This document shows, piece by piece, positions 15,419-24,632 of a stretch of DNA of 37,316 bases. Numbering within the stretch: position 1 is the first letter of the stretch; each line of letters starts with the position of its first letter. The translations under genes and the position numbers were made by a program. The notes beneath the pieces were generated by a model. It was not told the origin of the DNA and searched no databases. It saw only the letters and a program-made list of their open reading frames with translations. Source of the DNA: Phycisphaerales bacterium (GTDB lineage: Bacteria > Planctomycetota > Phycisphaerae > Phycisphaerales > UBA1924); NCBI GenBank assembly GCA_015487555.1, contig WFPK01000113.1, positions 1-37,316 on the forward strand. The letters run 5' to 3'.

Positions 15419-17452
15419 ATGGAATCAATCGGTATGCGATTTACTCAATATGTGCACTCTTTCGTACGCACCCCACTCATGTCAGCGCTGGTATCGGTGA
15501 TGGTGGTCATGGGGGCTGCATCCGCCCCTTCCTTGGCCCAGCCGAGCTTTGATTTGTCGGCGGTGTCATCACCCCAAGAGGAAGATCAGCCGCCTATTGC
15601 TGCTTCGATCGAATCATCCGCAGATGTAGTCGAGCCCGGAGGCGAGCTGGTCCTGGCGGTGATCCTCGACCATGCTGAGCACTACCACTCGAATCTCAAC
15701 GACCCGATCGTCCCCGAAGAGATGGGGGATTTTTACCCCGTGCCGACCACCCTCGAGCTCCCCGAGGTCGAAGGCCTTACCTTCGGAGCGATCCATTGGC
15801 CGACGCCGATCGCGGTCGATGTCGATTTCTTCTTCACCGGCAACCCGATCAGCTACCTGGTCTATACCGGCAAGGCGATCATCTATGTCCCCGTCACGAT
15901 CGCGGACGATGCCCAGCTCGGCGAGCGAACCATCGAGCTGAGCGTCACTTACCAGGTCTGCGACGAAACGACTTGCCTGGCGCCCGAGACGGTGCCGCTT
16001 TCGACAGCCATCAATATCGTCGAGAATATTATCGTCGAAAATATTGTCGAATCTGCCCCCGCATCGGCAACACGCGCCGAGCTCTTCGCCGGGTACAACC
16101 CCGATCAAGCCATCGAGCTCAGCGAGCCCGTCGCGATCGAACGCCGATTCCTCGGGTTGTTCGTGATCCCATCGACCGATTCATTGGCAGGAGTGCTCGT
16201 CTTGGCCTTGGCAGCAGCCATCGGCGGGTTCATCCTCAACCTCACGCCCTGCGTGCTCCCGGTGATCCCCATCAAGGTGATGACCATTTCCCAGCACGCA
16301 GGCGAGCGCAAGTCCCGGGCATTCATGCTCTCGATGTGGATGGCGATCGGCGTGGTGACTTTCTGGGCAGGGATCGGGATTCCGGTTGCGTTTGTGTCCC
16401 AGTTTACCGATCCGTCGATCATCTTTGGCATCTGGTGGATCACCGGGATCATCGGGCTCGTCATCGCGGTGATGAGCTTTGGGATCATGGGGCTGTTCCA
16501 GATCAAGCTGCCTCAGCAGGTCTATATGATCAATCCCAAAGCCGACTCGGCATCGGGGTCATTCGTCTTCGGGCTCATGACCGCGGTGCTGGGCTTGCCC
16601 TGCTTTGGATTCGTCGCAGGTGCCTTGCTCGCTGGTGCTGCGACGATGCCGGCCTATCTGGTACTGATCGTGTTTGTCTTCATCGGGATCGGCATGGCGC
16701 TGCCTTATGTCGTCTTGGCGATGTTCCCCAAGCTCATCGACAAGCTCCCCCGCACCGGCCCAGCGAGCGAGCTCGTCAAGCAGGTCATGGGGCTTTTGAT
16801 GCTCGCAGCAGCTGCCTACTTCCTGGGCACCTCGGTCATCTCGTTTGGGTCTGGGCAAGCATGGATCTTCCCATGGTGGGGCAAGGCGGTCCACTGGTGG
16901 GTCATCGGGCTCGTGGGGGTTGTGACGGGGCTTTGGCTGATGATCCAGACCATCCGGATCACCAAACGCATCGCCCCGCGCATCACCTATAGCCTCGTCG
17001 GGCTGATCTTCGCATTCAGTGGCTCGTTCGTCGCCTACAACCAGACCATGCACCAATACCACTACTTCTGGCAGCCCTTCACCCCCGAGTTCCTGGCGGC
17101 TTCACTCGACAACGGCAAGGTCGTGGTGCTCGATTTCACTGCTGAGTGGTGTCTCAACTGCAAAGCCCTCGAAGCGACGATCCTGGCGCGAGAGCCTGTG
17201 AAATCCATGCTCCTGAGCAGCGATGTCGTCCCGATGGTCGCCGACCTGACGAGCACCAGCGCCCCGGGATGGGATCACCTCAACAACGCGCTGGGGCAGA
17301 CGGGCATTCCTTTCCTGGTGGTCTATGCACCGGGGCATGATGACCCGATCTGGATGTCCAATGCGTATAACTCAGCTCAGGTCGTCGATGCGATCAATCT
17401 TGCCCGCGATCTTGCCATCGAGCGGGGGGCAACAGCCCGGCTGACAGATTGA
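15419..17452 (+). CDS. DsbD-family thiol:disulfide interchange protein
   Basis: This 677-residue inner-membrane protein should carry reducing power from cytosolic thioredoxin to the periplasm. It has all three DsbD modules. After a signal peptide (cleavage near residue 40) comes a periplasmic alpha-type domain with Cys181 and Cys186 (CDETTC). A central membrane domain of about eight segments (250-540) holds Cys278 in LTPCVLPVIPIK and Cys395 in GLPCFGF. A C-terminal thioredoxin-like domain has the active site WCLNCK (Cys578, Cys581). ATG 15419 and ATG 15434 are both possible starts, and neither has a good ribosome site. The second membrane cysteine sits in GLPCF where classical DsbD has a Ser-Pro-Cys context. 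No cytochrome c maturation genes are adjacent. Confidence 0.9.
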   Translation: MESIGMRFTQYVHSFVRTPLMSALVSVMVVMGAASAPSLAQPSFDLSAVSSPQEEDQPPIAASIESSADVVEPGGELVLAVILDHAEHYHSNLNDPIVPEEMGDFYPVPTTLELPEVEGLTFGAIHWPTPIAVDVDFFFTGNPISYLVYTGKAIIYVPVTIADDAQLGERTIELSVTYQVCDETTCLAPETVPLSTAINIVENIIVENIVESAPASATRAELFAGYNPDQAIELSEPVAIERRFLGLFVIPSTDSLAGVLVLALAAAIGGFILNLTPCVLPVIPIKVMTISQHAGERKSRAFMLSMWMAIGVVTFWAGIGIPVAFVSQFTDPSIIFGIWWITGIIGLVIAVMSFGIMGLFQIKLPQQVYMINPKADSASGSFVFGLMTAVLGLPCFGFVAGALLAGAATMPAYLVLIVFVFIGIGMALPYVVLAMFPKLIDKLPRTGPASELVKQVMGLLMLAAAAYFLGTSVISFGSGQAWIFPWWGKAVHWWVIGLVGVVTGLWLMIQTIRITKRIAPRITYSLVGLIFAFSGSFVAYNQTMHQYHYFWQPFTPEFLAASLDNGKVVVLDFTAEWCLNCKALEATILAREPVKSMLLSSDVVPMVADLTSTSAPGWDHLNNALGQTGIPFLVVYAPGHDDPIWMSNAYNSAQVVDAINLARDLAIERGATARLTD

Positions 17453-17540
17453 CCGGGATGGTCGGCTGGTCCGATCAACCGAGAAACGGGGTTTATCGGC
17501 ACCAATTGGGGGGACCTGCAAGGTTGATTGCCCAAGTTGA

Positions 17541-17569
17541 TTGACGAACGCCGATTCGGGGAATATCTT
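17541..17569 (+). promoter_or_regulatory. Sigma-70-type promoter of tRNA-Gly
   Basis: TTGACG (17541-17546), a 17-bp spacer and TATCTT (17564-17569) match the housekeeping promoter at 5/6 and 4/6 positions. The predicted start near 17576 gives a short leader of about 43 nt before the tRNA. Confidence 0.6.
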
Positions 17570-17618
17570 TACCCCCGCAGAGCCATATCTTTGGCATGGC
17601 TTTGCAAGCCAACCAGAT

Positions 17619-17690
17619 GCGGGTGTAGCTCAGTGGTAGAGCGTCACGTTGCCAACGTGAATGTCGACGGTTCAAATCCGTTCACCCGCT
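17619..17690 (+). tRNA. tRNA-Gly (anticodon GCC)
   Basis: A full cloverleaf can be drawn: acceptor GCGGGTG with CACCCGC, D-arm GCTC/GAGC, anticodon stem TCACG/CGTGA around the loop TTGCCAA (anticodon GCC), 5-nt variable loop, and T-arm GACGG-TTCAAAT-CCGTT. The discriminator base is T and CCA is not encoded. Promoter and terminator flank it, so it is transcribed alone. Confidence 0.97.
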
Positions 17691-17708
17691 TTTTCCGAAA
17701 AACACATG

Positions 17709-17746
17709 CTGCCCAGCACCCGATGGTGCTGGGCAGTTTTCGTTTT
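17709..17746 (+). terminator. Strong intrinsic terminator of the tRNA-Gly gene
   Basis: CTGCCCAGCACC (17709-17720) pairs perfectly with GGTGCTGGGCAG (17725-17736) across a 4-nt loop, followed by TTTTCGTTTT. It is the clearest terminator in the window and lies 19 nt after the tRNA. Confidence 0.93.
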
Positions 17747-17890
17747 GGGTCCTTGTGTGCTATAGGTGAGGCCGCTTGGACGGATTGCATATCTTGGGCT
17801 CGGTTGTTGGAATAACCCGATACCAAGGGGATTGGCAGGCGTGTATGCGGCTATGTGCTCAAGTTTGGTCAAGAAGGAAAGAACAATCAG

Positions 17891-19663
17891 ATGGGTAAAA
17901 TGAAAGCGGTGCTAGGGTTGAGGCTTGGCCCTGGTCATGATACCGGAGCGGCCCTTGTCTGTGAGCGTGATGGAGAGCTCCGGTGTGTCGCCATTGCTCA
18001 AGAACGGCTATCACGACAAAAAAACAGCAGAGAGTTTCCAGAACATGCAATCCAAGCATGTCTTGGGGAGTTCGGCCTTGAGCCCGATCAACTCGATGCG
18101 GTTGTGTTTGAAAAAACAAACTGGGCGTATGGATCAAAGTGGTATGAGCAAGTTCCCGGGGCTCACTGGGAGCACTGGACGGATCCCAAAGAGCGAGCGT
18201 TCTTTGCATCGGCCGCGGAGACGCCGTGTTATTTTGCGAATCATCACCTGCTCCATGCAGCATCCGCATGGCATACGACCGACTGGGCGATGGATGGCGA
18301 GCCTGGCGCCTTGCTTGTTATCGATGGGCGGGGGAGCACCTGGGGCGATGGAAAAACAGGACCCGGCGGTCAGTTCCATACATTCCGCGAAATGGACGCA
18401 GAATCGACGGGCGAGCAATCGCTCGAGAAGATATGGAAGATGGTGCTGTTCGATCATCGGGTAGAGACCCAGAGTATCTTTGTCGGGCGCGGGCGAACAA
18501 TTGAGCGTAAGGAAGTCTCTCTTTGCAGCGGCGTTGGTCTTTTCTATGCCTGGCTTACAGAGTGTGTGCTTGGGTTCGGGCATATGCACGCAGGGAAGAC
18601 GATGGGGCTTGCAGCCTATGGACAGTCCCAAAGTGATTTGTTCGAGCCATTTCCCGATGAGCTCTTCGATGGGATTGATACTGACTTGATGGGATACATT
18701 TATGAGCATCTTCGAGCGGGTAAAGATTTTCGGTATCGTACGAATGAAGACCCGACGGACCCATATTTCGCCGATGCGGCTGCGTGGGGACAGCGAGAGC
18801 TTCTCCGCGCGGTGATGCACTTGGCTCGGCGGGCAATCGAGCAAACCGGTGCCCGCCGGTTGGGGTTTGCAGGCGGCGTGGCGCTCAATGTCGTGGCGAA
18901 TCGGCAGATTCATGATGAGCTGCTCGACACAGGAAAAATAGACGATTTCTTTGTCCAGCCCGCAGCCAGCGATGCCGGACTTGCCCTCGGGGCTGCCCTC
19001 TTTGGTTATTACAATATCCTCGAAGGCATCGCACCATTCCAGAAAAATCAAGTCTACCTGGGCCCCACACGATCGGCTCAAGATGCAGCGGCATTGCTTG
19101 TCGAACATGGTGGAAAACGCGAACAAGAACTCATCGAGCGTGTCGCGGACCTGCTCTTGGATGGGAAAATCGTTGGGTGGTTTCAAGGGCGATCAGAGCA
19201 CGGGCCCCGTGCGCTCGGTGCGCGCAGTATCCTCTGTTGGCCTCGCCCGGATTGGATGAAGGACCACATCAATGCTCGCGTCAAGCACCGCGAAGCGTTT
19301 CGGCCATTTGCGCCAATCGTGCAAGAAGAGCACGCCAGCGAGGCGTTTGATGCGGACTTTGCGGTACCCTATATGCTCGTCAATACAATGGTTCGTGAGC
19401 AATACCGAGAACGCATCCCCGCGGTGACCCATGCTGACGGCAGCGGGCGATTGCAAACCGTCTCGTCCACCTCCACACCGCTGCTCTACGACCTGCTCGG
19501 AGAAATCCGGGCACGCGACGGAGTGGGGGTGTTGCTCAACACCAGCTTCAATGATAATGGAGAGCCCATCGTTGAGACCGTCGAAGATGCGATTCGGTGT
19601 TTCCAATCAACCAATATCGACGCGCTGGTTTGCAGCGACGCACTGATCGTAAAGCCCGAATGA
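17891..19663 (+). CDS. NodU/CmcH-type O-carbamoyltransferase
   Basis: A 590-residue protein of the family that moves a carbamoyl group from carbamoyl phosphate, through an adenylate, onto a hydroxyl of a sugar or natural product. The Kae1-like N-terminal half has GHDTGAALV (15-23), a metal-binding NHHLLHAASA (117-126) and DGRGST (145-150). The C-terminal YrdC-like half has GRSEHGPRALGARSIL, REAFRPFAP and LLNTSFNDNGEPIV. I start at ATG 17891 with AAGGAAAG about 11 nt upstream; a GTG at 17855 would add 12 residues. No glycosyltransferase or biosynthetic gene is nearby, so the substrate is unknown. It is more AT-rich than its neighbours in places and lies just behind a tRNA, which hints at transfer. 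It converges on the next gene with 1 bp between stops. Confidence 0.88.
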   Translation: MGKMKAVLGLRLGPGHDTGAALVCERDGELRCVAIAQERLSRQKNSREFPEHAIQACLGEFGLEPDQLDAVVFEKTNWAYGSKWYEQVPGAHWEHWTDPKERAFFASAAETPCYFANHHLLHAASAWHTTDWAMDGEPGALLVIDGRGSTWGDGKTGPGGQFHTFREMDAESTGEQSLEKIWKMVLFDHRVETQSIFVGRGRTIERKEVSLCSGVGLFYAWLTECVLGFGHMHAGKTMGLAAYGQSQSDLFEPFPDELFDGIDTDLMGYIYEHLRAGKDFRYRTNEDPTDPYFADAAAWGQRELLRAVMHLARRAIEQTGARRLGFAGGVALNVVANRQIHDELLDTGKIDDFFVQPAASDAGLALGAALFGYYNILEGIAPFQKNQVYLGPTRSAQDAAALLVEHGGKREQELIERVADLLLDGKIVGWFQGRSEHGPRALGARSILCWPRPDWMKDHINARVKHREAFRPFAPIVQEEHASEAFDADFAVPYMLVNTMVREQYRERIPAVTHADGSGRLQTVSSTSTPLLYDLLGEIRARDGVGVLLNTSFNDNGEPIVETVEDAIRCFQSTNIDALVCSDALIVKPE

Positions 19664-19664
19664 A

Positions 19665-20816
19665 TCACAACGCAAGCTGCTGATACCGATAGTTGATCTC
19701 ACGCTTGCCAAGCTCGGCAATGACATGATCGACCAAACCCGCCTGAGGCCCGATCTGCTCGGCGTTGATGACCCCGGGCATTTTGAGTTGGCCTTTGGCG
19801 ATCATACGGGCGATGATGGCGCAGGGGTAGGCGGTGGTGCGGGACATGCTTGTGGCGCCCTGGTTGTAGTAGTCGAGCAGGTCCCACTGGTGGCGAACCG
19901 AAGCGCCTTTGTCGTCGAGCCCATCGACGATGATCCGCATAATCGTCAAATCTTCCTCGGCTTCGTCGTAGGTCCACTTGGGGAACATCAGCTTGCTGAT
20001 GACATCCAGAGGCTTGACGGTGCCGCCTTCGACTTCGATCGGGCTCTGGCTGAACAACCCGGTCTCGCGGAAGATACGCATCAGCTCGATGTGCCCGGGA
20101 TAGCGCATCGTCTTCTCCTTCATGAACGGCACATCCATCGTGTACGCCAACGAACGCAACCCGTCGGTGTTGAACACTTCGAGCGTGCCCAGCCCATCGA
20201 AGTCGATGAGTTCTGGTTCGCTCAGTGCTTCACGGACGACGATCTGCCCGTGCTCGACGATCCGTGCGGGGCGGGTGTATTCTTCGAGCACATCGGCTGG
20301 CGAGAACCCGGCTTTGTATTCAAAGGGCCAGGTGCGTACCCGTGGCAGCCCGCCGACATAAATCTCGATGTTCGTGCACTCCTTGAGCAGACTCGCCCCA
20401 TATCCGGCGAGCATATTGCTCATCCCGGGCGCGACGCCCATATCGACGACCGCGGTGACGCCGTGCTCTTTGGCCAGGGCGTCGAGGTCCCACGAATCTT
20501 CGGGCATGAACGAGATGTCGGCGTAGTTCTTGCCCGATTCGATGATCGCGCGGAGCGATTGAAACCCGATCCGGCTCGCCAGCGCGCCCAGCACGATATC
20601 GTAATCGGCGATGACGGCTTTGAGGACTTGGACATCGCTCAGATCGGCCGACGCGGTTTTGAACGCGACGCCCATCTTCGCTGCGTGCCGGGTCGCTTTG
20701 TCGAGTGCGCTCTGGTGAAGATCGACCAGCGTGACTTCAAAGTCTGGATCACCCGCCAGATCCGTCGCCATCACTGCCCCGACCATGCCTGCGCCAAGTA
20801 CCACTGCTTTTTTCAT
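19665..20816 (-). CDS. Saccharopine dehydrogenase-like NAD(P)-dependent oxidoreductase
   Basis: A 383-residue cytosolic enzyme. The N-terminus KKAVVLGAGMVG is a Rossmann nucleotide-binding loop, with Asp32 (LVDL) at the end of the second strand. The segments VDMGVAPGMSNMLAGYGA, GGLPRVRTWPFEYKAGFSP and the late YPCAIIARMI place it in the saccharopine dehydrogenase / lysine-oxoglutarate-reductase group. Members act on saccharopine in lysine metabolism, and relatives act on carboxyspermidine; the exact substrate cannot be read from the sequence. The ATG has GGAG at 8 nt. It diverges from pilT. Confidence 0.85.
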   Translation of the reverse strand: MKKAVVLGAGMVGAVMATDLAGDPDFEVTLVDLHQSALDKATRHAAKMGVAFKTASADLSDVQVLKAVIADYDIVLGALASRIGFQSLRAIIESGKNYADISFMPEDSWDLDALAKEHGVTAVVDMGVAPGMSNMLAGYGASLLKECTNIEIYVGGLPRVRTWPFEYKAGFSPADVLEEYTRPARIVEHGQIVVREALSEPELIDFDGLGTLEVFNTDGLRSLAYTMDVPFMKEKTMRYPGHIELMRIFRETGLFSQSPIEVEGGTVKPLDVISKLMFPKWTYDEAEEDLTIMRIIVDGLDDKGASVRHQWDLLDYYNQGATSMSRTTAYPCAIIARMIAKGQLKMPGVINAEQIGPQAGLVDHVIAELGKREINYRYQQLAL

Positions 20817-21038
20817 CGATCAAACTCCGAGTTGGTTGGTTTCCTTTGAACTTCGCTTCAACTGTAGTATTCTTCGGACAGCGTTTGAGGCTTTGGCATG
20901 TTTCCAAGGAGTATTTGTATCCGCCTGTGGTGCATTGAGCCCGATTCTTGGCGAGATATCCAATCGGCGGTTCCATCTGCGATGCCAATACGATAGAATG
21001 CGCACTGGACAATCAGGTCCATTATGAAGGGGGCTGCA

Positions 21039-22178
21039 ATGATTCGCGGTGCGCTCAATATCAAAAAACTCCTCGGTGCCATGTCCCGACTCGATGCGTC
21101 TGATCTGCATATCAAGGTCGGAATCCCCCCAACCTACCGCATCGGCGGGGCGCTCCGCCCGATCGACGGCGAGCCCGTCACCGAAGACGAAGCAGACCAC
21201 CTGCTCGATCCGTTGCTCTCTGAGCTCCAGAAGAAAAAGTTTCAGGAAACCGGGGATCTTGACTTTGCTTGGCATCTTGAAAGCACTGATGGAACCGGGG
21301 GCGATCGGTTCCGGATCAACCTGCTCCGCTCGGGCAATCACACCCATGCAGCCATCCGGCGCGTCAAGGCCGAGATTCCCAGCTACGCCGATCTCCACCT
21401 CCCCGAGGTCTATTCGCAGATCGTTCATCGCGAGCGTGACGGGCTTGTCCTGATCGTGGGGGTGACAGGATCGGGCAAGTCCTCGACACTCGCTGCGATG
21501 CTCGATGAGGTCAACGCCACGCGAGGCGAGAACATCATCACCATCGAAGACCCCGTCGAGTACCGATTCACACCAAAGCAATCCATCATCTCCCAACGCG
21601 AAATCGGGATTGATGTCATTGATTTCCACGAGGCGCTCCGCCATGTGGTGCGCCAAGACCCCGATGTGATTTTCATCGGCGAGATGCGCGATCAGGAAAC
21701 GGTGCTCTCGGCGATCCAGGCAGCCGAGACCGGGCATCTGGTCTTTGCGACCCTGCACACCGCCGACACGATGGGAGCCTTTGGGCGGATGCTCGAGTTC
21801 TTCCCCCAAGACGAACGCGCCTTTGTCCGCAACTCACTCTCAGCGACACTCAAAGCCATCTGCGCCCAGCGTCTGATCCCCGCCAACGATGAAATCACAG
21901 GCACGAAGGTTGTGCCCGCAGTTGAGGTGCTTTTGACTTCGCCGATGGTGCGTGAGCTTATCCGCGAGGAGCGCGATGCCGATTTGCCTTCGGTCGTGGC
22001 ATCGAGCGGCGAAGAGGGCATGATCTCCTTCACCCAATACTTCGCCGAGCTTGTTGATAAGGAGTGGGTGAGCATGTCCACCGCCAAGGAGTATGCGCCC
22101 AATCGCGACATGCTCGAGTCGATTCTCAAGGGTGTCGAGGTCAAAGCTGCTTCGCTCGTCGGGCGACTCAAGGGCTAG
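21039..22178 (+). CDS. pilT: PilT-type twitching motility ATPase
   Basis: PilT is the hexameric ATPase that retracts type IV pili. From ATG 21039, preceded by AAGGGGG, the protein has 379 residues. It shows the N-terminal PAS-like domain (SDLHIKVGIPP), Walker A GVTGSGKS (141-148), the Asp box ITIEDPVEY, Walker B DPDVIFIGEMRD, and the His box GHLVFATLHTADT. SPMVRELIREE matches the region of PilT needed for retraction. No pilus structural genes are in the window. An alternative ATG at 21024 adds five residues. The stop overlaps that of the convergent regulator in a shared CTAG. Confidence 0.93.
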   Translation: MIRGALNIKKLLGAMSRLDASDLHIKVGIPPTYRIGGALRPIDGEPVTEDEADHLLDPLLSELQKKKFQETGDLDFAWHLESTDGTGGDRFRINLLRSGNHTHAAIRRVKAEIPSYADLHLPEVYSQIVHRERDGLVLIVGVTGSGKSSTLAAMLDEVNATRGENIITIEDPVEYRFTPKQSIISQREIGIDVIDFHEALRHVVRQDPDVIFIGEMRDQETVLSAIQAAETGHLVFATLHTADTMGAFGRMLEFFPQDERAFVRNSLSATLKAICAQRLIPANDEITGTKVVPAVEVLLTSPMVRELIREERDADLPSVVASSGEEGMISFTQYFAELVDKEWVSMSTAKEYAPNRDMLESILKGVEVKAASLVGRLKG

Positions 22179-23602
22179 CCCGCCTGGGCATGATCCTCGG
22201 GATCAATGCCGAGCTGCTTCATCTTTTTGTAGAGCGTGGTTCGATTGATCCCGAGCACCTCAGCGGTTTGCTGACGATTCCAGCTATTGGCTTCGAGTGC
22301 GCGGCAGATAATCCGCCGTTCGGGCTCGACCATCGCCTCGCCCAGTGACATCGGAATCCAAGGCTGATCATCAGGGTCCGGTGCCAATCGCATCGTGTTG
22401 GATTCGCACTCAAGCACATGCGCCGGCAGATCATCGACCCCGATCGTCTGCGAACGCGAAAGCACCGCTGCCCGCTCGACGATGTTCGAGAGCTCGCGCA
22501 CATTGCCGGGATAGCTGTACCGACGCAGCGCATCGAGCGCATCGGGTGTAAACCCGTTGAGCCGACGACCCAGCTCGTTGCCCTGCTGCTCAAGAAAGTG
22601 CTCTGCCAAACTCTGGATATCGCCAACGCGCTCACGCAAGGGCGGCATCTCGATCTTCACCACATTGATCCGGTAATACAAATCCTGACGAAAATCGCCC
22701 GAAGCCACCAAATCCTCGAGCGATTGATTGCTCGCCAGGATCACCCGCACATCGACCTCGATCGTCTCGTTCGAACCCACCGGCTCGAACTTACGCTCTT
22801 GAAGCACACGCAAGAGTTTGAGCTGCATCGCAGGCGAAGCAGAGTTGATCTCGTCGAGAAAGAGCGTCCCGCCATCGGCTGCTAAAAACTTGCCCACCTT
22901 GTCGGCGTGCGCTCCAGTAAAAGCACCCTTGACATGCCCGAACAACTCGGACTCAAGCAGCGTTTCGGGGATCGACCCGCAGGCGAGCTCGACAAAGGGC
23001 TGGGCCTGGCGGTTCGATGCCTGATGGATCGCATTGGCGATCATGCTCTTGCCCACGCCCGATTCGCCAGTCATCAGGACGGTTGTCCGCGAGTTGGCCA
23101 CGGCATGAACTGTCTCGGCGATCTTGAGCATCCGATGGTCGCCTCCGACCATGTTGCCGAGCCCGAAGGTCGATTCAAGCCTTGAGCGCATCGTGGTGTT
23201 CTCACGCGCAAGCTCATGATGGCGCAGCGCCCGCTCGAGCCCGAGCCGAAGCTCGTCATCGACGACGGGCTTGGTCAGGAAATCGATCGCGCCGAGTCGA
23301 AGCGCCTGGACTGCGGTTTCGACTGTGCCATATCCGGTGAGCATGATGACAGCGGTCTGGCGATGAAGCTTGATGATCTCGCGGAGCAGATCAAGCCCAC
23401 CCATTTCAGGGAGGTTGATATCACAGATCACGACCTGATACGCCCCGGCGGAGCTCCCCTCCGCTTGGCTTAGCTCATGGAGCCCAGCCGAGGGCGAATA
23501 GACCGACACCGCCTTGCATCCTTCGTTGGTAAAGAACTCGGCCAGTGAGTCGGCGACGATTGGATCATCGTCAATTATCAGAATGCGAGGCTGCTCGCCC
23601 AT
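22175..23602 (-). CDS. NtrC-family sigma-54-dependent response regulator
   Basis: A 475-residue two-component activator. The receiver domain has the acidic pocket DDD (11-13), the phosphorylation site Asp61 (ICDINLPEMGG) and Lys111 (TKP). The AAA+ domain has Walker A GESGVGKS (179-186), GAFTGA (226-231) for contact with sigma-54, and Walker B LFLDEI (247-252). The C-terminal Fis-type helix-turn-helix reads RQQTAEVLGINRTTLYKKMK. It should activate sigma-54 promoters when phosphorylated by the adjacent kinase, whose stop lies 2 bp upstream. It ends on the same CTAG as pilT, so the pilus ATPase gene is its convergent neighbour; regulation of pili is possible but not shown. Confidence 0.93.
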   Translation of the reverse strand: MGEQPRILIIDDDPIVADSLAEFFTNEGCKAVSVYSPSAGLHELSQAEGSSAGAYQVVICDINLPEMGGLDLLREIIKLHRQTAVIMLTGYGTVETAVQALRLGAIDFLTKPVVDDELRLGLERALRHHELARENTTMRSRLESTFGLGNMVGGDHRMLKIAETVHAVANSRTTVLMTGESGVGKSMIANAIHQASNRQAQPFVELACGSIPETLLESELFGHVKGAFTGAHADKVGKFLAADGGTLFLDEINSASPAMQLKLLRVLQERKFEPVGSNETIEVDVRVILASNQSLEDLVASGDFRQDLYYRINVVKIEMPPLRERVGDIQSLAEHFLEQQGNELGRRLNGFTPDALDALRRYSYPGNVRELSNIVERAAVLSRSQTIGVDDLPAHVLECESNTMRLAPDPDDQPWIPMSLGEAMVEPERRIICRALEANSWNRQQTAEVLGINRTTLYKKMKQLGIDPEDHAQAG

Positions 23603-23604
23603 GG

Positions 23605-24510
23605 CTATTTCCCGATCTCCAGCTCGCCGATCTCCCCGTCATCATCGGGTTCATACACCGAAGGAATACACACCCCAAGCACCGCGCCCGGGCGCGCCGA
23701 GCCTGCCCGCTCCTGGCGATCCGTCAGCGTGATGATCCCTTCGAGTTGCTCGACAATCTGGTGGGCCATGGACAATCCGATGCCCGATCGTTCTTCGTTT
23801 GTACTCACACCATGTTTGAACGCCTGATTGTTCCGGACGCTGCTATGGAGCCCGACGCCATCGTCGAAGATTTCGATGACGGTCTCTTCGCGTTTGGCAT
23901 CAACGCGTGCGATGATCTCGATAAGCCCCCCGGGGTCGAGCGAATCGGGCTTGGTTGCTTTGGCAATCGACTGCACCGCATTGAAGAGCCCATTGAGCAC
24001 CACGGTGTACATCGGGCCCGCTGCCAATCGACCCGCGCGCGGATCAATCCGCACCTCGATCCGTACCCCCGCCTGAGAGGCCAACGGGCGAACAACATCG
24101 ACCGCATGATCGATCACCATCGCGATCGTCACCACGCTCGACACCCCGAGCAAGGGCGACCCGATCGGCACCGACTTGGAACGCATCGCCGCGTTGACCA
24201 TCGAGCTCATCCGCTCGAGTGTCGAGAGCACCGTCTTGATCTGCTCGCGGGCTTTGGTGATGTTGTCAAGATCGCGCATCCGATCTTCTTCGGGCAACGC
24301 AGCTGCTGCGAGCCCGAGCCAGCGCATCGACCCATCGAGCATGTTGCTCAGCTCATGGGCAAGCATCGTTACCTGATCGGCAGCGATCGGGCCCGATGAA
24401 CAATCCCGCGCTTCGAGCACACCCGGCGGGCGGATGGTCTTCTTTTCAGGTGCTGGGTTATTCGAGTCATCGGGGGGCGGGTTGTGTGGGTTGGTGCTCA
24501 TTGCACTCAT
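23605..24510 (-). CDS. Soluble sensor histidine kinase
   Basis: A protein of about 301 residues, the likely partner of the NtrC-type regulator 2 bp downstream. The phospho-acceptor region reads LAHELSNMLDGSMRWL, with the histidine at residue 52 from this start. The ATP-binding domain has an N box (VVLNGLFNAVQS), G1 (FDDGVGL) and G2 (SGIGLSMAHQIVEQLEG). There is no membrane segment and no recognisable PAS or GAF sensor domain; the first 40 residues are a Pro/Asn-rich tail. It therefore senses something in the cytosol or through a partner. The start is uncertain: ATG 24501, 24510 and 24540 and GTG 24561 are all in frame without a ribosome site. Confidence 0.85.
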   Translation of the reverse strand: MSAMSTNPHNPPPDDSNNPAPEKKTIRPPGVLEARDCSSGPIAADQVTMLAHELSNMLDGSMRWLGLAAAALPEEDRMRDLDNITKAREQIKTVLSTLERMSSMVNAAMRSKSVPIGSPLLGVSSVVTIAMVIDHAVDVVRPLASQAGVRIEVRIDPRAGRLAAGPMYTVVLNGLFNAVQSIAKATKPDSLDPGGLIEIIARVDAKREETVIEIFDDGVGLHSSVRNNQAFKHGVSTNEERSGIGLSMAHQIVEQLEGIITLTDRQERAGSARPGAVLGVCIPSVYEPDDDGEIGELEIGK

Positions 24511-24632
24511 TTTCGGCCCGCAAACCCCGCCGGGTTCCATCGCGTCGCAATTTCGCAACACCCACGCGAGAACCCCCCGTTGCGTTTAGACAACACGGCA
24601 TAATCGGCCCGCCCATCTGAGTTCTCGGACGA

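Noticed and set aside
16013-16052. Direct repeat ATCGTCGARAATATT inside the DsbD-type gene
   Set aside because: It is a local duplication encoding a repeated Ile-Val-Glu-Asn segment in a linker; no further structure is seen.
20817-21038. Promoter for pilT using TAGAAT at 20994
   Set aside because: No acceptable -35 box at 16-18 bp; too weak to list.
17619-22000. Genomic island inserted at tRNA-Gly
   Set aside because: No integrase and no repeated tRNA 3' end was found downstream.
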